Positions 29,419 through 40,459 of a stretch of DNA of 64,000 nt are shown in pieces. The position numbers and the translations under genes are program-made. Below the pieces are notes generated by a model. That model ran no database searches. It was not told the DNA's origin and worked only from the letters and a program-made list of their open reading frames with translations. Numbering within the stretch: position 1 is the first letter of the stretch; every line of letters begins with the position of its first letter. The DNA comes from Deinococcus sp. JMULE3 (GTDB taxonomy: Bacteria > Deinococcota > Deinococci > Deinococcales > Deinococcaceae): positions 1,312,001 through 1,376,000 of the forward strand of contig NZ_SGWE01000004.1 in the NCBI RefSeq assembly GCF_013337115.1, written 5' to 3'.

Positions 29419-31884
29419 ATGAGGTTCTCTTCGTTCGCGGTGGAGTCGGGTGGGGTGAGTGCGCCGGGTGGGCAGGGGCCGGAGGTGCGCGTGTGGGGCG
29501 AGTCGGACGTGCTGGTGGTCAGCGCGCCGCTGCCCGGGGTGCTGCGGGTGCGGCTGTTCCCGGAGGCCCGCGCGAACGCGCTGGGGTTCCCGCGCATGCC
29601 GGTCAAGCGGAGTTTCGCGTTGCGGCCCGACCTGCCGGGCGGCGTGACGCTGAACGCCGCTGAACTGGACGACGACCTGCTGGTGATCGGCGGGGGGTTG
29701 TCGTTGCGGCTGGACCGCGCGAGTGGCGCGTGGCGGGTCTCGACGGGCAGCGGCGCGACCGAGCGGGTGCTGGTCAGTGCGCTGGGCTGGTCCGGTGAGG
29801 CGCCCACGCAGCGGCCCGCGCTGGACGCCGAACGGTTCAACCTGCGCCGCACGCGGCTGAACCTGGACGCCCAGGACGGCGCGATGTACCTGGGCTTCGG
29901 GGAGCGGGTGGGGCCGCTGGACAAGCGCGGGATGCACCTGACGTTCTGGAATACCGACTGCTACCCGCACCATACCGAGACGGACCCGCTGTACGTGTCG
30001 GTGCCGTTCACGACGGTGCTGCAGGATGGCCGGGCGCACGGGGTGTTCGTGGACGAGTCCTGGCGGATGGAGGTGGACGTGGCGCGCGCGCACCCGACCG
30101 AGCTGCGCTGGGCGTCCTCGGGGCCGGAGCTGGACGTGTACGTGCTGGCGGGGCCGCGCCCGGCGGACGTGCTGCGCCGCTACGCGGACCTGACCGGGTA
30201 CGCGCCCATGCCGCCGCTGTGGGCGCTGGGCGCCGCGCAGAGCCGCTGGGGGTACCGCACGGCGGACGACCTGCGCGCCGTCATCCAGGGCTACCGGGAC
30301 CGGAATTTGCCGCTGGACAGCGTGTACGTGGATATCGACTACATGGACGCGTACAAGGTCTGGACGGTCAGCGGCGCGAACTTCCCGGACCTGCGGGCCT
30401 TCGTGAAGGAGGCGGGCGCGCAGGGCGTGAAGCTCGTGCCGATCGTGGACCCCGGCGTGAAGCTGGAGGCCGGGTACGACGTGTACGAGGAGGCGATGAA
30501 GGGCGATCATCTGGTCCGCACGGCGCGCGGGGACGTGCTGGTCGGGGAGGTCTGGCCTGACCCGGCGGTGTTCCCGGACTTCACGCGGCCCGAGGTGGTC
30601 GCGTGGTGGGCCGGGCGGCACAAGGTCTTCGCGGACGCCGGGATTCAGGGGCAGTGGAACGACATGAACGAACCCGCGTGCTTCAGCCTGCGCCAGCCGC
30701 GCGAGACTGAGGGCAAGACCCTGCCGTACGACGCGCGGCACGGCACCCGCACGCACCTGGAGGTCCACAACGCGTACGCGAACGGCATGAGCGAGGCCAG
30801 CCGCCTGGGTTACGCGAAGTTCAGCCCGCAGATCCGCCCGTGGGTGCTGACCCGCGCCGGGTACGCCGGGATTCAGCGGCACGCGACCGTGTGGACCGGG
30901 GACAACACCGCCACGTGGTCCCACCTGGCCCTGAGCCTCCCGATGATCCAGGGGCTGGGCCTGAGCGGCATTCCGTTCGCGGCGGCGGACGTGGGCGGCT
31001 TCGCGGGGGACACGACCGGGGAGTTGCTGGCCCGCTGGTACCAGGCGGCGGTCGGGTACGCCTTCGTGCGCAACCACGCGGCGCTGGGCACCGCCGACCA
31101 GGAACCCTGGCGCTTCGGCGAGGCGGTCACGGACGTGATCCGCGCCGCGCTGGAGCTGCGCTACCGGCTGCTGCCGCACCTGTACACCCTGGCGCAGGGA
31201 GCGACCCGCACGGCGCTGCCCGTCATGCGCCCGCTGGCGCTGCACTGGCCCGCCGACGAGGACGCCGCGCGCGAGGACACCCAGTACCTGCTCGGCGAGG
31301 GCCTGCTGGTCGCACCGGTCCTGCGGGCCGGGCACCGGCGGCGACTGGTGTACCTCCCGGCCGGGCGCTGGGCGGCGGTGTTCAACCTGTCGCAGTTCGG
31401 CCCGATCCACGCGGGCGGGCAGCACGTCGTGGCGGACGCGCCGCTGCACACGCTGCCCATGTACCTGCGCGCCGGTGAGGCCATTCCCGTGACGGAGGCC
31501 GCGCCGCACACCACTTCGGCCCGCTGGGAGCGCCTGTCGTGGCTGATCCACGCAGGCCCGGCCGGGTTCATCGGGCAGCTGTTCGAGGACGCCGGGGACG
31601 GGCACACGGGCGGGCGCCTGACCCGGCTGGTCGGCGAGCGGCAGGGCGCGCGACTCGTCATCCGCCGCGAGGCCGAGGGCGACACCGGCAGCTTCGAGCA
31701 GCGGGAGACCATGCACGTCCTGGGACTGGGGCACGTCCGCGCCGTGCAGGGTGCGGCCAGCTTCGCCTACGAGGACGGTGTGCTGCGCCTGACCCTCCCG
31801 GCCCGCTGGCAGACCGTCACCCTGGACCTCGACCCGGACGACGAGGACGAGCAGGGCGAGCTGGACGCCCTCCCGGTGGACTGA
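29419..31884 (+). CDS. alpha-glucosidase, glycoside hydrolase family 31
   Basis: An 821-residue GH31 enzyme that cleaves alpha-linked glucose from non-reducing ends. The N-terminal beta domain is followed by the catalytic barrel with PLWALGAAQSRWGYRTADDL, SVYVDIDYMDAYKVWT, GQWNDMNEPACF (the Asp nucleophile in WNDMNEP) and the acid/base region around VWTGDNTATW. No signal peptide is seen, so it acts in the cytosol on maltose-type sugars. TACGCT at 29404-29409 lies 9 bases before the ATG, with no clear ribosome binding site. The DUF1801 gene overlaps its stop. Confidence 0.95.
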   Translation: MRFSSFAVESGGVSAPGGQGPEVRVWGESDVLVVSAPLPGVLRVRLFPEARANALGFPRMPVKRSFALRPDLPGGVTLNAAELDDDLLVIGGGLSLRLDRASGAWRVSTGSGATERVLVSALGWSGEAPTQRPALDAERFNLRRTRLNLDAQDGAMYLGFGERVGPLDKRGMHLTFWNTDCYPHHTETDPLYVSVPFTTVLQDGRAHGVFVDESWRMEVDVARAHPTELRWASSGPELDVYVLAGPRPADVLRRYADLTGYAPMPPLWALGAAQSRWGYRTADDLRAVIQGYRDRNLPLDSVYVDIDYMDAYKVWTVSGANFPDLRAFVKEAGAQGVKLVPIVDPGVKLEAGYDVYEEAMKGDHLVRTARGDVLVGEVWPDPAVFPDFTRPEVVAWWAGRHKVFADAGIQGQWNDMNEPACFSLRQPRETEGKTLPYDARHGTRTHLEVHNAYANGMSEASRLGYAKFSPQIRPWVLTRAGYAGIQRHATVWTGDNTATWSHLALSLPMIQGLGLSGIPFAAADVGGFAGDTTGELLARWYQAAVGYAFVRNHAALGTADQEPWRFGEAVTDVIRAALELRYRLLPHLYTLAQGATRTALPVMRPLALHWPADEDAAREDTQYLLGEGLLVAPVLRAGHRRRLVYLPAGRWAAVFNLSQFGPIHAGGQHVVADAPLHTLPMYLRAGEAIPVTEAAPHTTSARWERLSWLIHAGPAGFIGQLFEDAGDGHTGGRLTRLVGERQGARLVIRREAEGDTGSFEQRETMHVLGLGHVRAVQGAASFAYEDGVLRLTLPARWQTVTLDLDPDDEDEQGELDALPVD

Positions 31885-32312
31885 TGACCGGTCGACTGAT
31901 GACGACCCACGATCACGATCCGGTGGGCGAACGTATCGAGGCGCTGCCCGGCTGGCGCGGCGACACCCTGCGCCGCGTCCGCGCCCTGATCCACGAGGCA
32001 CTGCCCGGCGTGCAGGAGAGCGTGAAGTGGGCCAAAGCGACCTCGCCCGGCGTGCCGGTGTGGGAGCACGCGGGGATCATCTGCACGGGCGAGAGCTACG
32101 CGCGGGCCGTGAAACTCACGTTCCCGCGCGGGGCCAGCCTGCGCGACCCGGCGGGGCTGTTCAACGCCAGCCTGGACGGCAACGCCCGCCGCGCCATCGA
32201 CCTGCCCGAGGGGGCCACGCTGGACGACGCGGCCTTCCGCGAGCTGATCCGCGCCGCCGCCGCCGCGAACGAGCAGGCGCAGGCGGCCCGGAAGAAGCCC
32301 CGCCTGACCTGA
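31884..32312 (+). CDS. DUF1801 family protein
   Basis: A 142-residue protein. ALIHEALPGVQESVKWAKAT and the hydrophobic core VWEHAGIICTGESY match DUF1801 (YdhG/YjbR-like iron-chaperone fold). An internal start at 31899 (MTTHDHD) is also possible. TGATGA overlaps the GH31 stop, so translation is coupled. The function of DUF1801 is unsettled. The tail AARKKPRL is basic. Confidence 0.82.
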   Translation: MTGRLMTTHDHDPVGERIEALPGWRGDTLRRVRALIHEALPGVQESVKWAKATSPGVPVWEHAGIICTGESYARAVKLTFPRGASLRDPAGLFNASLDGNARRAIDLPEGATLDDAAFRELIRAAAAANEQAQAARKKPRLT

Positions 32313-32321
32313 ACGGTCAGG

Positions 32322-32861
32322 TCAGGCCGCGCGGGCGGCGTGCCGGACGCGGATGGCGAACAGCGCGGCGATCAGGTACTTGATCACGACGTCCGCGAAG
32401 ATGATCTGCGCGATCTGCGCGGGCGGCATGTCGCCCCAGAAGGCCAGCAGGTTGAACAGCACGCTGTCCAGCGGGACGCTCACGGCGTTGCTTGCCAGGA
32501 CGCGGGTCCACCAGTTGCGCTGGATGAGCCGCTGGTACACGGCGGTGTCCGCGAGTTCACCGGCCAGGATCGCCAGGAAGCTCGCGCCGATGAACCGCCA
32601 CGGCGTGCCGGTCACGAGTGCCACGGCGGTGTTCACGAGCAGCGCCGCCGCGATGGCGATGTACACGGCGTTCAGGCCGCCCGCGCGGTGAATGCGGTCA
32701 CGCAGCGTGAACACGGCCGCGAAGAAGATCGTGCCGACGCTCAGCAGGCCGTACACGGGCAGCGGAATGAAGGTGTTCAGCGTCAGGTTCGCCAGCAGGA
32801 TGCTCAGGGCGTACAGGGCGATCAGCAGCAGCGGCAGCGCCGCCTTGGGTGCATGGGTCAT
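32322..32861 (-). CDS. VUT/YhhQ-type integral membrane transporter (probable queuosine precursor transporter)
   Basis: A 179-residue protein with about six membrane segments (for example LPLLLIALYALSILLANLTL and NAVYIAIAAALLVNTAVALV). ASFLAILAGELADTAVYQRL and ASNAVSVPLDSVLFNLLAFW are the conserved VUT/YhhQ segments. Relatives import queuine or preQ precursors. The ATG at 32861 is chosen because the longer frame to 33221 is not membrane-like. TTCGGT (33034-33039) and TATGCT (33011-33016) on the minus strand make a promoter with a 17-bp spacer, leaving a 5' UTR of about 143 bases. Confidence 0.82.
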   Translation of the reverse strand: MTHAPKAALPLLLIALYALSILLANLTLNTFIPLPVYGLLSVGTIFFAAVFTLRDRIHRAGGLNAVYIAIAAALLVNTAVALVTGTPWRFIGASFLAILAGELADTAVYQRLIQRNWWTRVLASNAVSVPLDSVLFNLLAFWGDMPPAQIAQIIFADVVIKYLIAALFAIRVRHAARAA

Positions 32862-33219
32862 GGGGACCTCGGGCCGGGATCGACAGGACAGGTCGAGCGG
32901 CAACGCAGGCGCGCGGGGGGCGCCTGGACGGAAACGGACAGGGGGATACGGTCGGGTGGAGCGGGCGGAACCAGCAGAGTCCCGGGGACGGGGCCTGCCG
33001 CGCACCCCAGAGCATAACTCGGACTCCCACCACACCGAAGCCCGTGCTACGCTGGCGGCACGTAGGGACGCGGTCCGCTCCATCTGATGGAGTTCCCTCT
33101 CCAAGACCGAACCGAGTGACGTAGACAATTCAGCTGACGTGTCGCTGCCCCGGGGCAGCCAGACCTCCGCTCTCCTGACGGGCCGCAGCCGCATGATGCC
33201 CGCTCCAAGGCTGCCCACC
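32862..33219. other. divergent intergenic region with two leaders
   Basis: There is no protein gene in these 358 bases. On the minus strand a 143-base 5' UTR leads to the VUT transporter and holds a hairpin (CAGGCGC 32906-32912 with GCGCCTG 32920-32926). On the plus strand TGCTACGCT (extended -10, ending 33053) starts a 160-base leader of the zinc-ribbon gene. I do not recognise a preQ1 riboswitch here. Confidence 0.5.
33065..33159 (+). promoter_or_regulatory. structured leader with possible 10-codon upstream ORF
   Basis: CTCCAT (33078-33083) pairs with ATGGAG (33087-33092), inside GGGA (33065-33068) with TCCC (33094-33097). GCTGCCCC (33144-33151) and GGGGCAGC (33152-33159) form a second palindrome. 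ATG at 33087 opens a 10-codon frame (MEFPLQDRTE) ending at 33119. Role unknown. Confidence 0.35.
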
Positions 33220-33486
33220 ATGTACCGATGTGAAGTCTGCCAGCAGGTTCAACCTGCCGGTGAACCCTGCCTGATGATGACCGTCCAGACGCGCCCCATC
33301 CAGTACCCACCCCGCAGCAGCGTGTACCCTCCCCGACCTGAACCTCAGGACCTGTTGCGCCGCAGGAAACGCCGGGGCAAGCCCCGCAGGGGTCAGCGGC
33401 GGGACGATCCCGGGGGGCAGGGCACGGCGTGCGTCCGTGAAGTCCGCTGCTGCGCGCGGTGCGCGGCCCGGCCACAGCGCACCTGA
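33220..33486 (+). CDS. small zinc-ribbon protein of unknown function
   Basis: An 88-residue basic protein. An N-terminal CxxC (MYRCEVCQQVQPAGE) and a C-terminal CxxC (CCARCAARPQ) could hold one zinc, with a proline- and arginine-rich middle (RRRKRRGKPRRGQRR). The layout resembles small conserved Deinococcus zinc-ribbon proteins of unknown role. The charge suggests RNA or DNA binding. The ATG at 33220 is chosen because the Cys motif starts there. The longer frame to 33139 lies in the structured leader. Confidence 0.6.
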   Translation: MYRCEVCQQVQPAGEPCLMMTVQTRPIQYPPRSSVYPPRPEPQDLLRRRKRRGKPRRGQRRDDPGGQGTACVREVRCCARCAARPQRT

Positions 33487-33504
33487 ACGTCAGGCGCACC
33501 ACCC

Positions 33505-34248
33505 TCAGCGTCCGCCGCTGACGTCGAGGGTGGTGCCGGTCACGTACGCCGCCTGCGGGGACAGCAGCCAGAGGATGGCCTGCGCGACCTCGTCGGGCGT
33601 GCCGCCGCGGCCCAGGGGGACGCTGGCGGCGAGCCGCGCCACGCGACCCGGTTCGCCGCCCAGCGCGTGGATGTCCGTCTCGATCAGGCCGGGGCGGACG
33701 CCGCACACGCGGATGCCCTCGGCGGCGACCTCGCGGGCCAGGCCGACGGTCAGGGTGTCCACGGCACCCTTCGAGGCGGCGTAGTCGACGTACTCGCCGC
33801 CCGACCCGAGGACGGCCGCGCGGGAGGAGACGTTCACGATCACGCCGCCCGGCCCGCCGTGCCGGGTGGAGAGTCGCCGGACAGCCGCGCCCGCGCAGAG
33901 GAATGCGCCGATCACGTTCGTGCTGAGCACCCGCTGGAGGCGGGCGGCGTCGAGTTCGTCCACGCGCGCCTGCCGTTCGAGCGTCCCGGCGTTGTTCACC
34001 AGGGCGTGCAGGCCCCCCAGTCCGGTCTGCACGGTGTCGAAGAGGCGTTCCACGTCGTCGGGGTTGCCCACGTCGGCCTGGACGGCCAGCGCGCGGCCTC
34101 CGGCGGCCTCGATCTCCCGGACGATTCCGGCAGCGGCTTGCGCGTCCTGGCGGTAGCCCAGACCCACCGCGTACCCGGCCTGCGCGGCGAGGCGGGCGGT
34201 GGCCGCGCCGATGCCCCGGCTGCCACCCGTGATGAGGACGGTGGTCAT
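33505..34248 (-). CDS. SDR family oxidoreductase
   Basis: A 247-residue short-chain dehydrogenase. MTTVLITGGSRGIGAATARL is the NAD(P) motif (TGGSRGIG), VNNAGTLE the NNAG motif, NVSSRAAVLGSGGEYVDYAASKGA gives the catalytic Ser and the YxxxK pair, and the C-terminal VTGTTLDVSGG matches the glucose-dehydrogenase-like group. The substrate is not predictable. The start overlaps the DHFR-like gene by 4 bases, so the two are translationally coupled. Confidence 0.92.
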   Translation of the reverse strand: MTTVLITGGSRGIGAATARLAAQAGYAVGLGYRQDAQAAAGIVREIEAAGGRALAVQADVGNPDDVERLFDTVQTGLGGLHALVNNAGTLERQARVDELDAARLQRVLSTNVIGAFLCAGAAVRRLSTRHGGPGGVIVNVSSRAAVLGSGGEYVDYAASKGAVDTLTVGLAREVAAEGIRVCGVRPGLIETDIHALGGEPGRVARLAASVPLGRGGTPDEVAQAILWLLSPQAAYVTGTTLDVSGGR

Positions 34249-34778
34249 GGGCGCGCCGGGCCGTACGTGAGCAGGAGGACGCCCGCGCCCAGTGAGCGGG
34301 TCTCCAGCAGGGTCAGGGGGAGGTGCTCCAGCGTGTCGAAGATCCGCTTCCCGTGACCCACGACGACCGGGAAGACCATCAGGCGCAGTTCGTCCACCAG
34401 TCCGTGCCGCAGCAGCGTCTGCGCGAGGGTGCCGCTGCCGTACACCAGCAGCGGGCCGCCCGGCTGAGCCTTCAGGGCCTGCACGTCGGCCACCACGTCC
34501 GGCCCCAGCGCGGTGGCGTTCCACCCGAGCGGGCCGGGGCGGGTGGTCGCCACGTGTTTGGGCAGGGCGTTCATGCGGTCCGCGAACGCACCGGTGGCGG
34601 TCAGCCAGTAGGCCGCGAATTCCTCGTAGGTGGTGCGGCCCAGCAGCAGCGCGCCGCTGGCGAACAGTTCGTCGCGTTTGAACGGGCCGTCGTCCGGGCG
34701 GTAGGGCGCACGCCACGGCGAGTGTTCCTCGTACACGCCGTCCAGGGACACGAATTCGGTGACGATCAGGGGACGCAC
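34245..34778 (-). CDS. dihydrofolate reductase / RibD C-terminal family protein
   Basis: A 177-residue DHFR-fold protein of the YwjB/RibD group. RPLIVTEFVSLDGVYEEHS and LLLGRTTYEEFAAYW are conserved, with LLVYGSGTLAQTLLRHGLVDEL near the end (NADPH site). The family members here are not proven folate reductases. The start is a GTG at 34778 preceded by AAGGAGG. It is the first of two coupled genes with the SDR gene. Confidence 0.82.
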   Translation of the reverse strand: MRPLIVTEFVSLDGVYEEHSPWRAPYRPDDGPFKRDELFASGALLLGRTTYEEFAAYWLTATGAFADRMNALPKHVATTRPGPLGWNATALGPDVVADVQALKAQPGGPLLVYGSGTLAQTLLRHGLVDELRLMVFPVVVGHGKRIFDTLEHLPLTLLETRSLGAGVLLLTYGPARP

Positions 34779-34789
34779 GCGTGACCTCC

Positions 34790-36829
<2,040 letters not shown>

Positions 36830-37010
36830 ACCGCGAGGATACCCGCCCCACCCCTGCACCGGGAGGGCCGGTTCAGGCGGACGCAGCCGGTGAGGTGGCG
36901 GGTGAAGTGGGGGGCAGACCACTAGGCCATCTGGCCTGCCCGGCGGGCTTCTGCCGCGCGCGGGCCTGGCGGGCCGGTATGGTGACCGTCACGGACAACA
37001 GGAGGCAGTC

Positions 37011-38405
37011 ATGCTGGATGAGGCGTTGGTGGCGCAGGTGCTGGGCGTGGCCCGGCGGGGCGGGGCGGACTTCGCGGAGCTGTTCGTGGAGGACCGCGTG
37101 AATACGGCCCTGCGGCTGCATCAGGGGGAACTGCGGGACGCGCGGGACGGGAACCTGTTCGGGGCGGGCGTGCGGCTGCTGTACGGCACGCAGGTCGTGT
37201 ACGCGTACACGAACGACGTGACGGCGACCGGGCTGCTGGAGCTGGCGCGGCAGGTGGCGCAGGCACGCGGGGACGCGGGCGTGACGGACGGGGGCGGCGC
37301 GGGTGGCCTGGATTTCACGCGGGTGGACGTGACGCCCATGCAGGTGGCGCGCGAGCATCCGCTGCACGCGGAGAAGGCGCAGAAGCTGGCGCTGATGCGC
37401 CGCGCGCACGCGGCGGCCGCCAGCGTGGGGGCGGTGCGGACGGTGGATGTCCACTACCTGGACATGGTGCAGCGCGTCCTGATCGCGAACTCCGAGGGGT
37501 TGTGGGCGGAGGACGAGCGGCTGAGCACGCGGATTGCCTGCACCGCCATTGCGCAAGGCGGCACGGACCGCGCCACGGGGTCATCCAACCCCGGTGCGGG
37601 GCGCGGCCTGGAGTTCTTCGAGGAGCGCCCGCCCGAGGAGATCGGCGCGGAGGCCGCGCGGATCGCGAACGCCATGCTGGGCGCGGCGTATGCCCCGGCG
37701 GGCAAGTACCCGGTCGTGATCGGGAACGCGTTCGGCGGCGTGATCTTCCACGAGGCGTGCGGGCACATCCTGGAGACGACCGCGGTGGAGAAGAACGCCA
37801 GCGTGTTCGCCGGGAAGATCGGGCAGCGCATCGCGCACGACTGCGTGACGGCCGTGGATGACGGCACGATTCCCGGCGCGTGGGGTGCGCTGGGCGTGGA
37901 TGACGAGGGCATGGTTCCGCAGCGCACCACCCTGATCGAGCGGGGCGTGCTGAAGTCGTACATGGTGGACCGCGTGGGGCACCTGAAGACCGGTGAGGCC
38001 CGCACGGGCAGCGGGCGGCGCGCCAGTTACCGCTTCGCGCCCGCGAGCCGCATGCGCAGCACGTTCATCGACGCCGGGAACAGCACGCCCGAGGAACTGA
38101 TCCGGGGCGTGAAGCACGGCATCTACGCGCGCACCATGGGCGGCGGGAGTGTCGTGCCGGGCACCGGGGATTACAACTTCTCGGTGAACGAGGCGTACAT
38201 GATCCGTGGGGGCGAGGTGGCTGAACCGCTGCGGGGCGCGGCGCTGGTGGGGAATGGCGCGCAGGACCTGATGAACATCGTGGGGGTCGCCGGGGACCTG
38301 CGGCTGGGGCAGGGCATGTGCGGCAGCGTGTCCGGCAGCCTGCCGACCGACGTGGGGCAGCCGCACATCCTGATCTCGGAGATCACCGTGGGGGGCCGCG
38401 CATGA
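37011..38405 (+). CDS. tldD: TldD-type metalloprotease subunit
   Basis: A 464-residue TldD. GGVIFHEACGHILE is the HExxxH zinc motif of the TldD/PmbA family. GRRASYRFAPASRMRSTFI and TLIERGVLKSYMVD are also conserved. TldD with TldE forms a heterodimeric peptidase that processes small peptides such as microcin B17 precursor. AACAGGAGG precedes the ATG. The next gene overlaps by 4 bases. GGGCAG and CTGCCC arms at 36918-36943 lie in the divergent promoter region. Confidence 0.94.
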   Translation: MLDEALVAQVLGVARRGGADFAELFVEDRVNTALRLHQGELRDARDGNLFGAGVRLLYGTQVVYAYTNDVTATGLLELARQVAQARGDAGVTDGGGAGGLDFTRVDVTPMQVAREHPLHAEKAQKLALMRRAHAAAASVGAVRTVDVHYLDMVQRVLIANSEGLWAEDERLSTRIACTAIAQGGTDRATGSSNPGAGRGLEFFEERPPEEIGAEAARIANAMLGAAYAPAGKYPVVIGNAFGGVIFHEACGHILETTAVEKNASVFAGKIGQRIAHDCVTAVDDGTIPGAWGALGVDDEGMVPQRTTLIERGVLKSYMVDRVGHLKTGEARTGSGRRASYRFAPASRMRSTFIDAGNSTPEELIRGVKHGIYARTMGGGSVVPGTGDYNFSVNEAYMIRGGEVAEPLRGAALVGNGAQDLMNIVGVAGDLRLGQGMCGSVSGSLPTDVGQPHILISEITVGGRA

Positions 38406-39772
38406 CCCGCAACCTGAACCGCGCGCCGGACGCGCAGCTGTCCCTGGAAGGGGCTCAAACTTTCCTGCTGGGACTGGCCCGCGCGCGGGGACTGGCACTG
38501 GAGGTGTTCGCGCAGCGTGAGCAGGACACCAGCGTCAGTGCGCTCAGGGGCGAGGTGACGAAGTTCCAGCTGTCCACGCAGCAGGGCGTGGCGCTGCGCG
38601 TCCTGCGGGGCGGCGCGTGGGGGGAGAGCTTCACGGAGAACCTGAGCGAGGCGGCGCTGGAGCGCGCCCTGGACCGCGCGGCGGAGAACGCCGAGCTGAC
38701 GGTGCCCGAGGCGGGCGCGGCGCTGGTGAACTGGCCCCCACCGGCCGCGATGGACCTCAGTGGCGAGGGCCTGAGCGGCGTGATGGTCGCGCAGAAGGTC
38801 GCGGCGGCCCTGGACCTGGACCGCGTGGCAGCCGGGGCCGACCCGCGCGTGGTGAGCGTCCCGTACGGTGGCTATGAGGACAGTGTGCGGGACTGGCAGG
38901 TGGCGAACACGAGCGGGCTGGACCGCCGCGCGCAGGCGCTGTACGCGATCACCGAGGTCTACCCGCTGCTGTCGGAGAACGGTCAGAGCAAGATGGACGG
39001 CGACTGGCAGTTCACGCGGGAGTTCACGCAGCTGGACCCTACCCGCACCGCGCTGACGGCCGTGGAGCGCACGGCGGCACTGCTGGGCGCGCAGCCCGCG
39101 CCGAGCGGGGCGTTCCCGGTGTGGATCACCGGGCGGGCCATGGCGGAACTGCTGGGCCTGTTCGCCCCGATGTTCAGTGGCCGCATGATCGAGGAGGGCA
39201 AGAGCCCCCTGGCCGGGCGGGTGGGCGAGGTGATCGCCGCGCCGGGCGTGACCCTGATGGACGACGCGACGCTGGAGACGGGGCTGCTGGCCCGCCCGTT
39301 CGACGCGGAGGGCTGCCCCAGCGCGCCCCTGACGCTGGTGGAGGGCGGCCTGCTGAAGGCCGTGATGCACAATCAGGGCACCGCCGCCCGTGCGGGCGTG
39401 GACAGCACCGGGCACGCCCAGCGGTACGGTCTGGGCGGCCCGGTGGGTGTGGGGCACAGCAATCTTTTCCTGGTGCCGCATGCGACCGGGGCGGACGCGC
39501 CGACCGCCTCGTTCAGCGGGATTCAGCTACTCGGTGTCAGTGGCGGGCACGCGGGCGCGAGCGCCGTGACCGGGGACTTCAGCCTGGAGGCCAGTGGCTT
39601 CCTCGTGCAGGAGGGCGAGCGGCAGCATGCGCTGGACGTGTTCACGGTCGCCGGGAACTTTCTGGATCTGCTGCGTGACGTGCAGTGGGTGGGGGCGGAC
39701 CTGCACTGGACGTACCTGGGCACCGGCGCGCCGGACGTTCTCGTCGGCGCCCTGTCTATCGCAGGACAGTGA
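38402..39772 (+). CDS. pmbA: PmbA/TldE-type metalloprotease subunit
   Basis: A 456-residue TldE/PmbA. It pairs with TldD and lacks the HExxxH motif, as known TldE proteins do. AGRVGEVIAAPGVTLMDDATL and PFDAEGCPSAPLTLVEGGLL are family segments, and the C-terminal GAPDVLVGALSIAGQ end is typical. ATGA overlap with tldD ensures equal synthesis of both subunits. In-frame sequence to 38318 lies in tldD and is not used. Confidence 0.93.
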   Translation: MTRNLNRAPDAQLSLEGAQTFLLGLARARGLALEVFAQREQDTSVSALRGEVTKFQLSTQQGVALRVLRGGAWGESFTENLSEAALERALDRAAENAELTVPEAGAALVNWPPPAAMDLSGEGLSGVMVAQKVAAALDLDRVAAGADPRVVSVPYGGYEDSVRDWQVANTSGLDRRAQALYAITEVYPLLSENGQSKMDGDWQFTREFTQLDPTRTALTAVERTAALLGAQPAPSGAFPVWITGRAMAELLGLFAPMFSGRMIEEGKSPLAGRVGEVIAAPGVTLMDDATLETGLLARPFDAEGCPSAPLTLVEGGLLKAVMHNQGTAARAGVDSTGHAQRYGLGGPVGVGHSNLFLVPHATGADAPTASFSGIQLLGVSGGHAGASAVTGDFSLEASGFLVQEGERQHALDVFTVAGNFLDLLRDVQWVGADLHWTYLGTGAPDVLVGALSIAGQ

Positions 39773-39793
39773 CGGGCCGGGGAGTGGCGCCCG

Positions 39794-40459
39794 TCACGGG
39801 AACGCCCGCCACTCTCCTTCCGAAACGACCTGGGTCACGCCGTCCACGATACGCAGGGCGCTCTGATCGTCGAGGGCGTAGGCGGGCCCGCCGATCTGCG
39901 CGGCCCACGCCTCGGCGTTCGCCATGCGGTTGTCGGGGAAGTCGGGGTAGTTCAGGTGCGGGAAGATCGAGACGTCCACGAGGCCCAGGCCCCGGTCGTC
40001 GCCGTCCGCGCTGGGCCAGGACACGAACTGCGGGCCTATGCGGGGCGTCAGGACCATGCTCCCGGCGCTCACACCGACCCACACGGTGTCCGTCAGGTCG
40101 GGCAGCAGGTCGGCCAGCCCGGACTGACGTAGCCAGTGGGCCAGGAACGCCGCGTCGCCGCCGTCCACGAGCAGCACGTCGGCGGCCCGCACCCACGCCT
40201 CCCAGCGGTCGCGGGGGCGGTGCGGCAGGGCCAGGAGTTCCAGCAGGCCCACGCTGGCCCAGCCCAGATCGACCATCGGGGCGGGGCTGCGTCCGGCGAC
40301 GAAACGCCACGCGCTGCCGGGCGTGCACCAGGGGTGGCCGTGCTGCGCGGTGGGAATGCACAGCGCATGACACTCGGCGGTGGGTCTGCCCAGCATCTCC
40401 TCAAGCGCGGCGTGAATGCTGGCGTTCGTGACCCCACCGGACGTGAGCAGGTACTTCAT
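39794..40459 (-). CDS. peptidase S51-like protein (peptidase E family)
   Basis: A 221-residue protein. WVGVSAGSMVLTPRIG holds the Ser nucleophile (GVSAGS) of peptidase E/cyanophycinase-like S51 enzymes, and LLVDGGDAAFLAHWL is the preceding motif. Peptidase E cleaves Asp-X dipeptides. The distal fold and substrate need data I do not have. CAGGAGG precedes the ATG. The start overlaps the stop of the next DHFR-like gene by 4 bases. Confidence 0.82.
   Translation of the reverse strand: MKYLLTSGGVTNASIHAALEEMLGRPTAECHALCIPTAQHGHPWCTPGSAWRFVAGRSPAPMVDLGWASVGLLELLALPHRPRDRWEAWVRAADVLLVDGGDAAFLAHWLRQSGLADLLPDLTDTVWVGVSAGSMVLTPRIGPQFVSWPSADGDDRGLGLVDVSIFPHLNYPDFPDNRMANAEAWAAQIGGPAYALDDQSALRIVDGVTQVVSEGEWRAFP

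Noticed and set aside
32862..33040. A preQ1 riboswitch before the VUT transporter
   Set aside because: None of the preQ1 type I, II or III sequence patterns was recognised in the leader.
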